From positions 682,001 through 746,000 of the forward strand of contig NZ_JWLK01000005.1 in NCBI RefSeq assembly GCF_000814005.1: a stretch of DNA of 64,000 bases, read 5' to 3'. The stretch's first letter is position 1; every line of letters begins with the position of its first letter. The DNA comes from Ruegeria sp. ANG-S4. GTDB lineage: Bacteria > Pseudomonadota > Alphaproteobacteria > Rhodobacterales > Rhodobacteraceae. The notes beneath the pieces were generated by a model. That model was not told where the DNA came from and did no database searches. It saw only the letters and a program-made list of their open reading frames with translations. The position numbers and the translations under genes are program-made. Below are positions 28,251-34,782 of this stretch, piece by piece.

Positions 28251-29293
28251 AGCAAAGCGCCCGAATATTCGACTCCGGCCGAAGTCGTGATGACACCTAT
28301 GCGAAAGACGCTTTCACCCGCGTCAGACATCTGGGTTGCCAGTTCCTCTGCTCGGTCAGGCGCGCAGACAGCGATCATGCCAATGCCGCAGTTGAACGTC
28401 TTCAGCATTTCGGCTTCGGCAATACCACCCGTTTCCGCCATCCATGCGAAAACCGGGGGCAAGTCCCACGCATTCAGGTCAATTTCGGCACCTAGGTCTT
28501 CGGGCAGCACACGAGGCAGGTTCTCAGTCAATCCGCCTCCGGTGATATGCGCCAACGCGTGAACGCCTCCGGCGCGAATTGCGGTCAAGGCGGGCTTTAC
28601 GTACAGGCGCGTGGGCGTCAGCAGTTCCTCGCCCAATGTGCCGCCACCGAATGGAGACGGAGAGTCCCAATTCAGGCCGGACATCTCAACCAGCTTGCGT
28701 ACCAACGAGTATCCGTTCGAATGCACCCCGTTCGAGCCAAGACCAAGCAGCACGTCGCCCGCTTGTACGCCATCAGGCAGGGCTGTCCCGCGCTCCATCG
28801 CGCCAACAGAAAAACCCGCCAGATCGAAATCCCCGTCGGGGTACATGCCCGGCATTTCCGCTGTTTCGCCACCGATCAGTGCACAACCTGATTGGGCGCA
28901 TCCTTCGGCGATGCCTTCGATAATCCGGGCCGCCGTGTCAGTGTCCAATTTGCCCGTGGCGAAATAGTCCAGAAAAAACAGCGGCTCCGCACCCTGACAG
29001 ATCAGGTCGTTGACGCACATCGCGACCAGATCAACACCGACCCCGTCAACGATGCCGGTATCAATCGCGATCCGCAGTTTGGTGCCAACCCCGTCCGTGG
29101 CTCCGACCAGGATCGGATCGGTGTAACCGGCGGCCTTGAGGTCGAAAAGTGCGCCGAAACCGCCCAGACCACTCATCACCCCGGAACGGTTGGTCCGCTT
29201 CGCCGCCGGCTTGATCCGGTCGACCAGCGCGTTCCCTGCGTCGATATCCACACCCGCGTCCGCATAGGTGATTCCGTTCTTGCCCGCTGTCAT
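28247..29293 (-). CDS. purM: Phosphoribosylformylglycinamidine cyclo-ligase (AIR synthetase)
   Basis: ATP-dependent ring closure of FGAM to aminoimidazole ribonucleotide in purine synthesis. The 348-residue product begins [20 protein letters not shown] and contains [55 protein letters not shown] and [15 protein letters not shown], all standard PurM blocks. ATG 29293 was chosen; the open frame reaches 29389. It is the first gene of the purM-purN operon and divergent from the tRNA at 29401. Confidence 0.96.
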   Translation of the reverse strand: MTAGKNGITYADAGVDIDAGNALVDRIKPAAKRTNRSGVMSGLGGFGALFDLKAAGYTDPILVGATDGVGTKLRIAIDTGIVDGVGVDLVAMCVNDLICQGAEPLFFLDYFATGKLDTDTAARIIEGIAEGCAQSGCALIGGETAEMPGMYPDGDFDLAGFSVGAMERGTALPDGVQAGDVLLGLGSNGVHSNGYSLVRKLVEMSGLNWDSPSPFGGGTLGEELLTPTRLYVKPALTAIRAGGVHALAHITGGGLTENLPRVLPEDLGAEIDLNAWDLPPVFAWMAETGGIAEAEMLKTFNCGIGMIAVCAPDRAEELATQMSDAGESVFRIGVITTSAGVEYSGALL

Positions 29294-29400
29294 GACTGGT
29301 CCTTTGAGAATGCTTTGGGCGCGGGTTAGTCGATTGTGCGGTTTGTTGCAACGGTCAGGCTTGACGCGGGCCATGATCGTGATACCCAAGGCGCCTAGGC

Positions 29401-29477
29401 GGGCCTGTAGCTCAATTGGTTAGAGCAGAGCGCTCATAACGCTTTGGTTGGGGGTTCGAGTCCCTCCGGGCCTACCA
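29401..29477 (+). tRNA. tRNA with CAT anticodon, probably tRNA-Ile2
   Basis: A 77-base cloverleaf with encoded CCA and a CTCATAA anticodon loop. CAT could mean methionine, but acceptor pairs C4-G69 and C5-G68 are the recognition features of TilS (tRNA-Ile lysidine synthetase), and the arms resemble tRNA-Ile2 rather than elongator tRNA-Met. The cytidine would then be modified to lysidine to read ATA. The first pair is a G-U. This gene marks the left edge of the accessory pocket. Confidence 0.9.
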
Positions 29478-29609
29478 TAATAAACGCTAAGGTGTTGATT
29501 TTATTGCAACCTATTGCCCCGCAGGGTAGAAATGCCCGCACAAACGAAATCAAGCACTTAGATAACGGACGACCCCGCGTTTCCGGTGGATTCGCAGTCC
29601 CCAAATACT

Positions 29610-29888
29610 TCAATTTATCTCCGCCCACTGGGGCAGTTTATCCGGCGCGGGCACATCATGACGCTCAAGCCATTCCTTGAAGGCCATCCAGCGGTCTTGG
29701 GGCTTGGCTGCGTACCTGCGGGCGTGCAGTTCCGCTTCCTTGATCTGCAACTGCCGGCACCACTGGATTTTGAGCGTCAACCCTTGGGACTTCGCCCAAG
29801 CACGTAGAGCCCCATCCCATTCGTCAAGCGGGCGGGATTCCAGTTCTTTGCACAGGTCATAGGGGATTCGGTAGGAACAAGCTGTCAT
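29610..29888 (-). CDS. Small hypothetical protein, 92 residues
   Basis: Unrecognised. A charged, tryptophan-rich helical-looking protein: MTACSYRIPYDLCKELES, then WDGALRAWAKSQGL, IKEAELHARRYA and MAFKEWLERHDVPAP. No signal peptide or membrane segment. No clear ribosome binding site is visible before the ATG at 29888. Its base composition is nearer to the core genome than the three genes upstream of it. It could be the last gene of the same minus-strand run (gap of 42 bases) or an independent unit. Confidence is limited because of the short length. Confidence 0.5.
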   Translation of the reverse strand: MTACSYRIPYDLCKELESRPLDEWDGALRAWAKSQGLTLKIQWCRQLQIKEAELHARRYAAKPQDRWMAFKEWLERHDVPAPDKLPQWAEIN

Positions 29889-29930
29889 GCCGCAGATATG
29901 AGGCAGACATGGAGAAGCGGCAAGAGCTCC

Positions 29931-30146
29931 CTATTGTAAACTTTCTGAATCGAGCCATTGCAGGATTGACTGCGCAAGTGAACCCATGAACGGATCACTG
30001 AACAACGGCTCGGAGGCACCATTTGGTGTAAACTCGAAAAAAGCGTCTGACTCATCGGTACCCCATGTTCCAATGTGCTCGTCGTCTTTTGTCACAACGT
30101 TACCGTTCTCTAGGAAATTGATCGGGAATTTGTAATCGTCATTCAT
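29931..30146 (-). CDS. Small acidic hypothetical protein, 71 residues
   Basis: Unrecognised. A soluble acidic protein beginning MNDDYKFPINFLENGNVV, with EHIGTWGTDESDAFFEFT and a C-terminal AQSILQWLDSESLQ helix. The start at 30146 is chosen because AAGGA lies seven bases before it in the leader AATAAGGATCCGAGC, nearly the same leader as before the 46-residue gene upstream. The longer frame to 30194 would overlap that gene. AT-rich relative to the rest of the window. An acidic partner beside a membrane protein could suggest an immunity or regulatory role, but that is speculation. Confidence 0.6.
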   Translation of the reverse strand: MNDDYKFPINFLENGNVVTKDDEHIGTWGTDESDAFFEFTPNGASEPLFSDPFMGSLAQSILQWLDSESLQ

Positions 30147-30156
30147 GCTCGGATCC

Positions 30157-30297
30157 TTATTGCGAACCTTTGCAACGGCCCTTATCGACCGCATCTAACC
30201 CTCGAATGAAACATCCGACCACGGTAGGCTCACCGTTCACATCCGCGTTAAACTCAGCAAGCAAACTGAGTGAGGTTATGAAAAGAAAGAACCGCAT
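30157..30297 (-). CDS. Very small hypothetical protein with signal-like N-terminus, 46 residues
   Basis: A 46-codon frame with ATG at 30297 and TAA at 30157-30159. Translation begins MRFFLFITSLSLLAEFNADV, then GEPTVVGCFIRGLDAVDKGRCKGSQ-like tail holding Cys29 and Cys42. The basic first residues and hydrophobic stretch to about residue 13 look like an export signal. Evidence that it is translated: the leader CAATAAGGATCAGCC gives AAGGA six bases before the ATG, the same leader type as the next gene, and its ends fit snugly between its neighbours (15 bases after the upstream stop, 10 before the downstream ATG). Function unknown. Confidence 0.55.
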   Translation of the reverse strand: MRFFLFITSLSLLAEFNADVNGEPTVVGCFIRGLDAVDKGRCKGSQ

Positions 30298-30312
30298 GGC
30301 TGATCCTTATTG

Positions 30313-30888
30313 TTAACTCTGACAGAAGAACCACCATCCTCCAAATTGACCGTGGCAGTTGGCACCACCTACTGTCGTGGCTGTGGCAATAAGATCTGAT
30401 ACAGCTACGATCCCTTTAACGAAGCAAATTAGAGCTGCAACTGCCGTTATAACCGCAATAAGATGTGTGTAATTGCGCGCCCGCCAAAACCTCTCTGAAC
30501 CTTTCAATTGTATTACATAGGGGTAATTCCAAGAGTACGTTTTCGCAGCTTCGGCTTCAGCCTGAAAGTAATGAACGAGATAAGCTAGGAGCGACACCAG
30601 TATAGATGCGGCAACCCCTGAGGCAAACCAGATAAGGGCATCTGATGCCGCGTAAATGTCCAGCCGAACGTCTCCATTTCCTCCGGATATTGTGGCCACG
30701 AAGCCCAGCATAGCGATTACGGCACCGCCGTTTGTAATTAACAGAGCTTTGGCAGCGGTTGCCGATGCCTCAATGGCGGCTTGGTTTATGAATCGAAATT
30801 CATCTCTGTGGATGGAGTGAGCTAATTTGGCTTCCTCTTCGATAATATCGAACGGTAGTGCATTTCTTTGTGATTGTTGGTTTTCCAT
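30313..30888 (-). CDS. Hypothetical membrane protein with three predicted helices, 191 residues
   Basis: Unrecognised. The first 45 residues are soluble and charged (EEEAKLAHSIHRDEFRFINQ), followed by hydrophobic segments at about 46-68 (ALLITNGGAVIAMLGFVATI), 84-108 (LIWFASGVAASILVSLLAYLV) and 141-163 (THLIAVITAVAALICFVKGI). The C-terminal tail is odd: GGANCHGQFGGWWFFCQS, rich in Gly, Trp and Cys. Proteins with an N-terminal helix and two or three membrane segments of this kind occur as uncharacterised accessory genes. Base composition is lower in GC than the core (one sampled 60-base row is about 42 percent GC against about 63 in a trp-region row). Confidence 0.7.
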   Translation of the reverse strand: MENQQSQRNALPFDIIEEEAKLAHSIHRDEFRFINQAAIEASATAAKALLITNGGAVIAMLGFVATISGGNGDVRLDIYAASDALIWFASGVAASILVSLLAYLVHYFQAEAEAAKTYSWNYPYVIQLKGSERFWRARNYTHLIAVITAVAALICFVKGIVAVSDLIATATTVGGANCHGQFGGWWFFCQS

Positions 30889-31065
30889 AAAACTAGTGTT
30901 TTCGTCTTGGTTCTATCTCATAAGTGAGGTCCCTTGCCTCCTCACGCAACTCATAACCTTGATCATCACGCCACCAGCGGCATGGCTCACATCATGTGCG
31001 GCGGATGTCGACCTATTGTCCGCAGAACTGGCAGGATTTGCCCTGATTTTGGCGGAAGATCGGGC

Positions 31066-31408
31066 TCAGGTCGGATCGCCTTCAGAATCTTCCGATACGG
31101 GCACTTTGAAAAAGTTGGAACCCGCAGCCACGATGCAACTGATGCCGTCGGGCCTGTCATGAGAATCGTGAAACTGCCGGTCTCTTCGGACGCCCACACT
31201 TCAATCAGAATTTGATTGCCAGCCGTTTTTTGCAGACCAGCGGAAACCAGAGTTTCGCATAGTTATCCACGAGATTCTTGGTGACATCATCACGCGGGGC
31301 GCAGTTCTGCGCCATCGTGTCTGACGGAAAAGACAGCATCAGGCCGGTAACGACCGACCGCATCATTGCCCGAAACCCGGTACCGAAAAACAACGAAATC
31401 GGGTTCAT
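31066..31408 (-). pseudogene. Frameshifted remnant of a small exported protein gene
   Basis: Three consecutive pieces in three frames add up to one protein. Frame one runs from ATG 31408 (MNPISLFFGTGFRAMMRSVV, a signal-like start) to DDVTKNLVDNY. Near 31256 one base is missing; the next frame reads ETLVSAGLQKTAGNQ then VWASEETGSFTILMTG. Near 31150 another base is missing; the last frame reads DGISCIVAAGSNFF and stops at 31066. Restoring one G at each site (TATGGCGAAACT and GGCCCGGACGGC) gives the continuous family-like text YGET and GPDGISC. This matches a small exported protein often seen in Rhodobacteraceae; function unknown. Sequencing error is the alternative. Confidence 0.7.
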
Positions 31409-31578
31409 CGGCGCGACCTCACTATGGTGACGCAGATGACCCCAAAGATGCTGGCGATGATCAGTGCGGCCCGTTTGTGCAGAGGCGCGGGCAGCGCCGC
31501 GATAGACCAGCCCTTTGGATTGGCGCAGTCTTGATCACTGGTTGTCGGCAAAACGCGGCGTGGTTTTTGCTTCGCCAT
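31405..31578 (-). CDS. Small single-pass membrane protein, 57 residues
   Basis: A 57-codon frame with ATG at 31578 and TGA at 31405-31407. It begins MAKQKPRRVLPTTSDQDC, followed by a basic stretch APLHKRAA and one hydrophobic helix ALIIASIFGVICVTIV ending in RSRR, so it is expected to be a single-pass inner-membrane protein. Its stop overlaps the ATG of the downstream pseudogene (ATGA), so the two were translationally coupled. No family is recognised. It lies just after the terminator at 31584-31626 and must use its own promoter or readthrough. Confidence 0.5.
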   Translation of the reverse strand: MAKQKPRRVLPTTSDQDCANPKGWSIAALPAPLHKRAALIIASIFGVICVTIVRSRR

Positions 31579-31583
31579 CTGAC

Positions 31584-31626
31584 AAAAGAGAGGGGCTGGT
31601 CAAAACCCCCTCGCCCAGCCCCTCTC
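31584..31626 (-). terminator. Rho-independent terminator (minus strand)
   Basis: A perfect 12-pair stem GAGAGGGGCTGG (31588-31599) / CCAGCCCCTCTC (31615-31626) with a 15-base loop, followed on the minus strand by TTTT. It ends the minus-strand unit that includes the region 31637-32041. Confidence 0.85.
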
Positions 31627-31636
31627 ACACCGCCTT

Positions 31637-31792
31637 TCACTCTCCAGCATTTGCGAGTCGGCGGTGATCGGTATCGCGCGGCACGAGAACCAGATGCTCA
31701 ATCCATTCTCGCGGCAATCGTCGCGCTTTTATGTCTGCCCTGTGCCGAACCGCACCTTTGTGCGTCGACCCAACATTGGTTGCCCGCGCCGG
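31637..31792 (-). other. In-frame extension after a TAG stop
   Basis: Directly after the TAG of the 82-residue gene (31793) the same frame stays open for 51 codons to TGA at 31637-31639, just before the terminator stem. The text RADIKARRLPREWIEHL and VPRDTDHRRLANAGE has good codon usage and looks protein-like but has no good start codon of its own. It may be the rest of one gene cut by a nonsense mutation, or chance. Confidence 0.35.
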
Positions 31793-32041
31793 CTATCCAC
31801 GCGGCGCGATATATTTGTTCAGCACATCCTTGGGCTTGGTGTTGGCCTTCGAACTGTCTCTGCCAGTGGATTTGGTCAAAGGAACGCTGCAGCGGACGGG
31901 CTGAGGCGCGAAAAGACCTAACTGGGCCTCCGTCCATGTCTTCAGATGATCTACGACAGTTTGCGCCGCTGCCTTTACTTTGATTTTGCGGAATATTTTT
32001 TCCACTTTGACACCTTCCCGAATCTCCGATGCCCTCAGCAT
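31793..32041 (-). CDS. Small hypothetical protein, 82 residues, possibly truncated
   Basis: Unrecognised. From ATG 32041: MLRASEIREGVKVEKIFRKI, then KAAAQTVVDHLKTWTEAQLG, a proline/serine-rich middle and KPKDVLNKYIAPRG at the end. An alternative GTG start at VEKIF has GGAAGG a few bases upstream. A longer frame on the same strand (31698-32078) overlaps it but gives implausible protein text. The stop is a TAG, and the frame is open again after it for 51 codons, so the gene may be truncated. It lies 98 bases downstream of the histidine kinase gene. Confidence 0.5.
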   Translation of the reverse strand: MLRASEIREGVKVEKIFRKIKVKAAAQTVVDHLKTWTEAQLGLFAPQPVRCSVPLTKSTGRDSSKANTKPKDVLNKYIAPRG

Positions 32042-32139
32042 CAGCGATCTTGAGGGAAAAAGAAGTGACGTTCTTCACATATGGAAAAAGGAAGTCTTAG
32101 GATCAGGAGCGGTCTGGTTGCCTGCGCAAACTTTTTTTA

Positions 32140-33459
32140 CTATCGACCCACGATTATGTCTGCGCACAACCCGCCCAGAGACTCGCTTTTGCTTAGCCGC
32201 AATGCGCCGCCATGCGCGCGCGCGATGTCTGCAACAATTGCAAGGCCAAGCCCAACGCCGCTGCCCTGATTCTGGTTTCGGGCAGGGTCAAGACGGGTAA
32301 AGGGTTTGACCGCCTCTGTTCGCTGGTCAACCGGGATGCCGGGGCCGTCATCCTCGACCCGGATACGCAAGGATTTCGGTGTCAGTTTGAGACCAATTTC
32401 AGCGCGGGTCCCGTATCTGACCGCGTTTCCGATCAGGTTTTCAACTGCCCGTCGCATTGCAGTCGGACTAAGCGACGCGGTCCCCTGCCCCTCGACCGAG
32501 ACCAATTCAACGTTCTGTCCAGCTCTCAGGGCGTCATCGGTAATCTGTCGCAACCAAGGTTCCGGCGTGATCGTTTCCGGCGCGCCCTCCGCCGCACCGC
32601 GAGAAAACTCAAGAAACGCATCCAGCAAGGATTGCATCTCGTCAACGTCTTTCAGAAGTGGCCCAGCCTCATCCTCGGGCAAAAGCGAAAGACCAAGTTT
32701 CAGCCGCGTCAGCGGCGTGCGCAGATCGTGACTGACGCCGGACAGCATCAATGTGCGTTGCTCCATCTGCCGCTCGATCCGGGTGCGCATGTCCAGAAAG
32801 GCACTGCCTGCGGCGCGGACTTCTATCGCTCCGCTCGGTGAATAGGGAACCACGCGACCGCGACCAAAGGCCTGCGCTGCGGCAGCTAGGCGAGTTATCG
32901 GCCGCAACTGGTTTCGCATGTACAGAAATGAGATTGTCGTCATCAGGATGGCAAAAAACACCATTGTCACAATCAACTGATGCGGCGCAGCGGGTGAGAG
33001 CCGTCTGCGGTCAAACGTCAATTCCAGCACGCCAAGATCTGTCTGAAGATACAGCCGCACAGTCTGGCCGCTTGGCAGGGCGACATCCAGAAAGTCGGGC
33101 AACTTGGTCTGCAACTCGGTTTCGACCTGCGGAGCGATGAAATCGTACCAGCGTCGCCCCCCGATTTCGGGCTCTTCGTTAGGCCCAAGAAACCGGGCGG
33201 TCATTTGCAGCGCCACCAGATCAGGGCGCACCGCTGCCAGAGCCTGCTGCTGCGTTTCGGTTCCCTGCATCGCCTCTGTCACAAGGGTCACTTCACGCAC
33301 GGCGGTCAAGGTCATCTGGGCAGTCACATCCTCAAGATGTTTTTGCAAAAATGCCACTGCGACCACCAGCAGAACCACGATCACCGGCAAAACCAGAATC
33401 AACGCTGCTCGGGCATATAGACTGCGCGGCATATAAGGTTTGAGCCAGTGTAACGACAT
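32140..33459 (-). CDS. Sensor histidine kinase with HAMP domain (EnvZ-like)
   Basis: A 439-residue inner-membrane sensor kinase. Two membrane helices (about residues 18-40 and 162-180) flank a periplasmic sensor region; HAMP follows (RNQLRPITRLAAAAQAFGRG). The phosphoacceptor is His244 in GVSHDLRTPLTRLKL. The ATPase domain has the N box (RRAVENLIGNAVRYG), G1 (VEDDGPGIP), and G2 (GSGVGLGLAIV). Architecture is of the EnvZ class. No response regulator gene lies next to it, which is unusual for this type. The upstream neighbour, an MBL hydrolase, is divergent with 44 bases between. Confidence 0.9.
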   Translation of the reverse strand: MSLHWLKPYMPRSLYARAALILVLPVIVVLLVVAVAFLQKHLEDVTAQMTLTAVREVTLVTEAMQGTETQQQALAAVRPDLVALQMTARFLGPNEEPEIGGRRWYDFIAPQVETELQTKLPDFLDVALPSGQTVRLYLQTDLGVLELTFDRRRLSPAAPHQLIVTMVFFAILMTTISFLYMRNQLRPITRLAAAAQAFGRGRVVPYSPSGAIEVRAAGSAFLDMRTRIERQMEQRTLMLSGVSHDLRTPLTRLKLGLSLLPEDEAGPLLKDVDEMQSLLDAFLEFSRGAAEGAPETITPEPWLRQITDDALRAGQNVELVSVEGQGTASLSPTAMRRAVENLIGNAVRYGTRAEIGLKLTPKSLRIRVEDDGPGIPVDQRTEAVKPFTRLDPARNQNQGSGVGLGLAIVADIARAHGGALRLSKSESLGGLCADIIVGR

Positions 33460-33503
33460 GCGCTAAACCTAGCGGGCTGGCAGGGTAAGAGAAAGAGGTC
33501 AGA

Positions 33504-34418
33504 ATGCAGGCTCCGGACGATTTCAACCCGCCAACAGGTCGGTCGATTGCGCTTGCCCCCGGTATCCGGCGTATTCTGGCGCCCAACCCCTCTCCCATGA
33601 CCTATCGGGGAACCAACACCTATCTCATCGGCGAGCGGGATGTCGCGGTGATTGATCCGGGCCCGTTGGACGAAACCCATCAGATGGCGATTCTGGAGGC
33701 GTTGCAGCCGGGTCAGCGCATCAGCCATATTCTGGTGACGCACAGCCACTTGGACCACTCTCCGCTCGCCGCGCCCTTGTCGCAGAAAACCGGCGCTCGG
33801 GTGCTGGCTTTCGGTGGGCCGGATGCGGGGCGCAGTCCGGTCATGGCCCGGCTGGCACGCCAGGGGCTGGCAGGCGGCGGCGAAGGGATCGACACCAGCT
33901 TTCGCCCTGACACAGAGTTGGAAGACGGAGAAATCCTTGAAGGTGACGGTTGGGCGTTGGAGGTGATTCACACGCCGGGGCACTTGGGCAACCATATCGC
34001 GCTGGCGTGGGGTGATGTTTGCTTTACCGCCGATCACGTGATGGGCTGGGCAAGTTCATTGGTGTCGCCACCCGATGGCGATTTGACCGACTTCATGACG
34101 GCCTGCAAAAGGCTGCGAGCGCGAAACTGGTCAGTCTTTCACCCCGGCCACGGTGCGCCAATAGACGCTCCAGCGGAACGCCTTGACTGGCTGATCCAAC
34201 ACCGAATGAGCCGTGAAGCTCAGATTTTGGCAGCGCTCAAAGACGGTCCAGCCACGGCGGGTGAGCTGACGCATAAAATCTATTTCGATACGCCAAAAGC
34301 ATTGTTGCCTGCCGCCGAACGCAACGTGTTTGCGCATCTAGTCGACCTGGCCGGGCGATCCCGCGTCCGTCCGGAACCGGAATTGGCTGTCACCGCAAAG
34401 TTTCATCTGTTGGAGTGA
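33504..34418 (+). CDS. MBL-fold metallo-hydrolase (LACTB2-like)
   Basis: A 304-residue metallo-beta-lactamase-fold hydrolase. The metal-binding motif THSHLDHSPL (HxHxDH) is present, as are HTPGHLGNHIAL and FTADHVMGW for further ligands, and PGHGAPIDAPAERLDWLIQHR for the last histidine. The winged-helix-like C-terminal part (ILAALKDGPATAGELTHKIY) matches the LACTB2 branch, known in eukaryotes to have RNA endonuclease activity; the bacterial substrate is unknown. It is followed by the tandem tRNA-Asn genes. Confidence 0.85.
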   Translation: MQAPDDFNPPTGRSIALAPGIRRILAPNPSPMTYRGTNTYLIGERDVAVIDPGPLDETHQMAILEALQPGQRISHILVTHSHLDHSPLAAPLSQKTGARVLAFGGPDAGRSPVMARLARQGLAGGGEGIDTSFRPDTELEDGEILEGDGWALEVIHTPGHLGNHIALAWGDVCFTADHVMGWASSLVSPPDGDLTDFMTACKRLRARNWSVFHPGHGAPIDAPAERLDWLIQHRMSREAQILAALKDGPATAGELTHKIYFDTPKALLPAAERNVFAHLVDLAGRSRVRPEPELAVTAKFHLLE

Positions 34419-34452
34419 TTCAAAGATTTTTTGGACGGGATGCACTTCCCCT

Positions 34453-34480
34453 CTGGACGACCGGAATCCGCATTGTTATA
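34453..34480 (+). promoter_or_regulatory. Promoter of first tRNA-Asn
   Basis: CTGGAC (34453-34458) and GTTATA (34475-34480) with a 16-base spacer, 12 bases before the tRNA start. The same arrangement, CTGGAC/GATATA with 16 bases, precedes the second tRNA-Asn. Duplication of the pair with the gene supports a functional promoter. Confidence 0.5.
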
Positions 34481-34492
34481 CGCGCCCTCAGT

Positions 34493-34567
34493 TCCGGCGT
34501 AGCTCAGCGGTAGAGCAGTTGACTGTTAATCAATTGGTCGTAGGTTCGATCCCTACCGCCGGAGCCA
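34493..34567 (+). tRNA. tRNA-Asn (GTT anticodon), copy 1
   Basis: A 75-base cloverleaf with encoded CCA: acceptor TCCGGCG/CGCCGGA, anticodon loop CTGTTAA with GTT, and T-arm GGTTCGATCC. It is identical in sequence to copy 2 at 34696. Confidence 0.95.
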
Positions 34568-34654
34568 GATTTCCCTCAATCCAACACTGATTTTCCCGGC
34601 CGGTGTAGTCGATGGAAACACGCGCGTTTTTCGTCAAAAAAACCATTGGGCCCT

Positions 34655-34682
34655 CTGGACGCACAGAAACCGGATTGATATA
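34655..34682 (+). promoter_or_regulatory. Promoter of second tRNA-Asn
   Basis: CTGGAC (34655-34660) and GATATA (34677-34682) with a 16-base spacer, 13 bases before the tRNA. Matches the arrangement before copy 1. Confidence 0.5.
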
Positions 34683-34695
34683 CGGCGCGAACCGT

Positions 34696-34770
34696 TCCGG
34701 CGTAGCTCAGCGGTAGAGCAGTTGACTGTTAATCAATTGGTCGTAGGTTCGATCCCTACCGCCGGAGCCA
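34696..34770 (+). tRNA. tRNA-Asn (GTT anticodon), copy 2
   Basis: Identical to copy 1 over the whole 75 bases, starting 203 bases later, with a similar upstream promoter block. Encoded CCA at 34768-34770. Confidence 0.95.
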
Positions 34771-34782
34771 ATTCCCCCTATT

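Noticed and set aside
29434..29628. 64-codon minus-strand frame ending in VGPEGLEPPTKAL
   Set aside because: It is antisense to the CAT-anticodon tRNA; the text is a familiar tRNA artefact.
31366..31983. 205-codon plus-strand frame
   Set aside because: It lies opposite the minus-strand pseudogene, the 57-residue gene, the terminator and the 82-residue gene; its protein text is rich in Cys, Trp, Arg and Pro without order.
31698..32078. 126-codon minus-strand frame overlapping the 82-residue gene
   Set aside because: Text is Arg/Ser/Gln-rich and shadow-like; the other frame gives better protein text and a usable start.
29478..32139. Integrative element with att sites
   Set aside because: No second copy of the tRNA 3' end and no integrase or recombinase gene was seen in or near the pocket.
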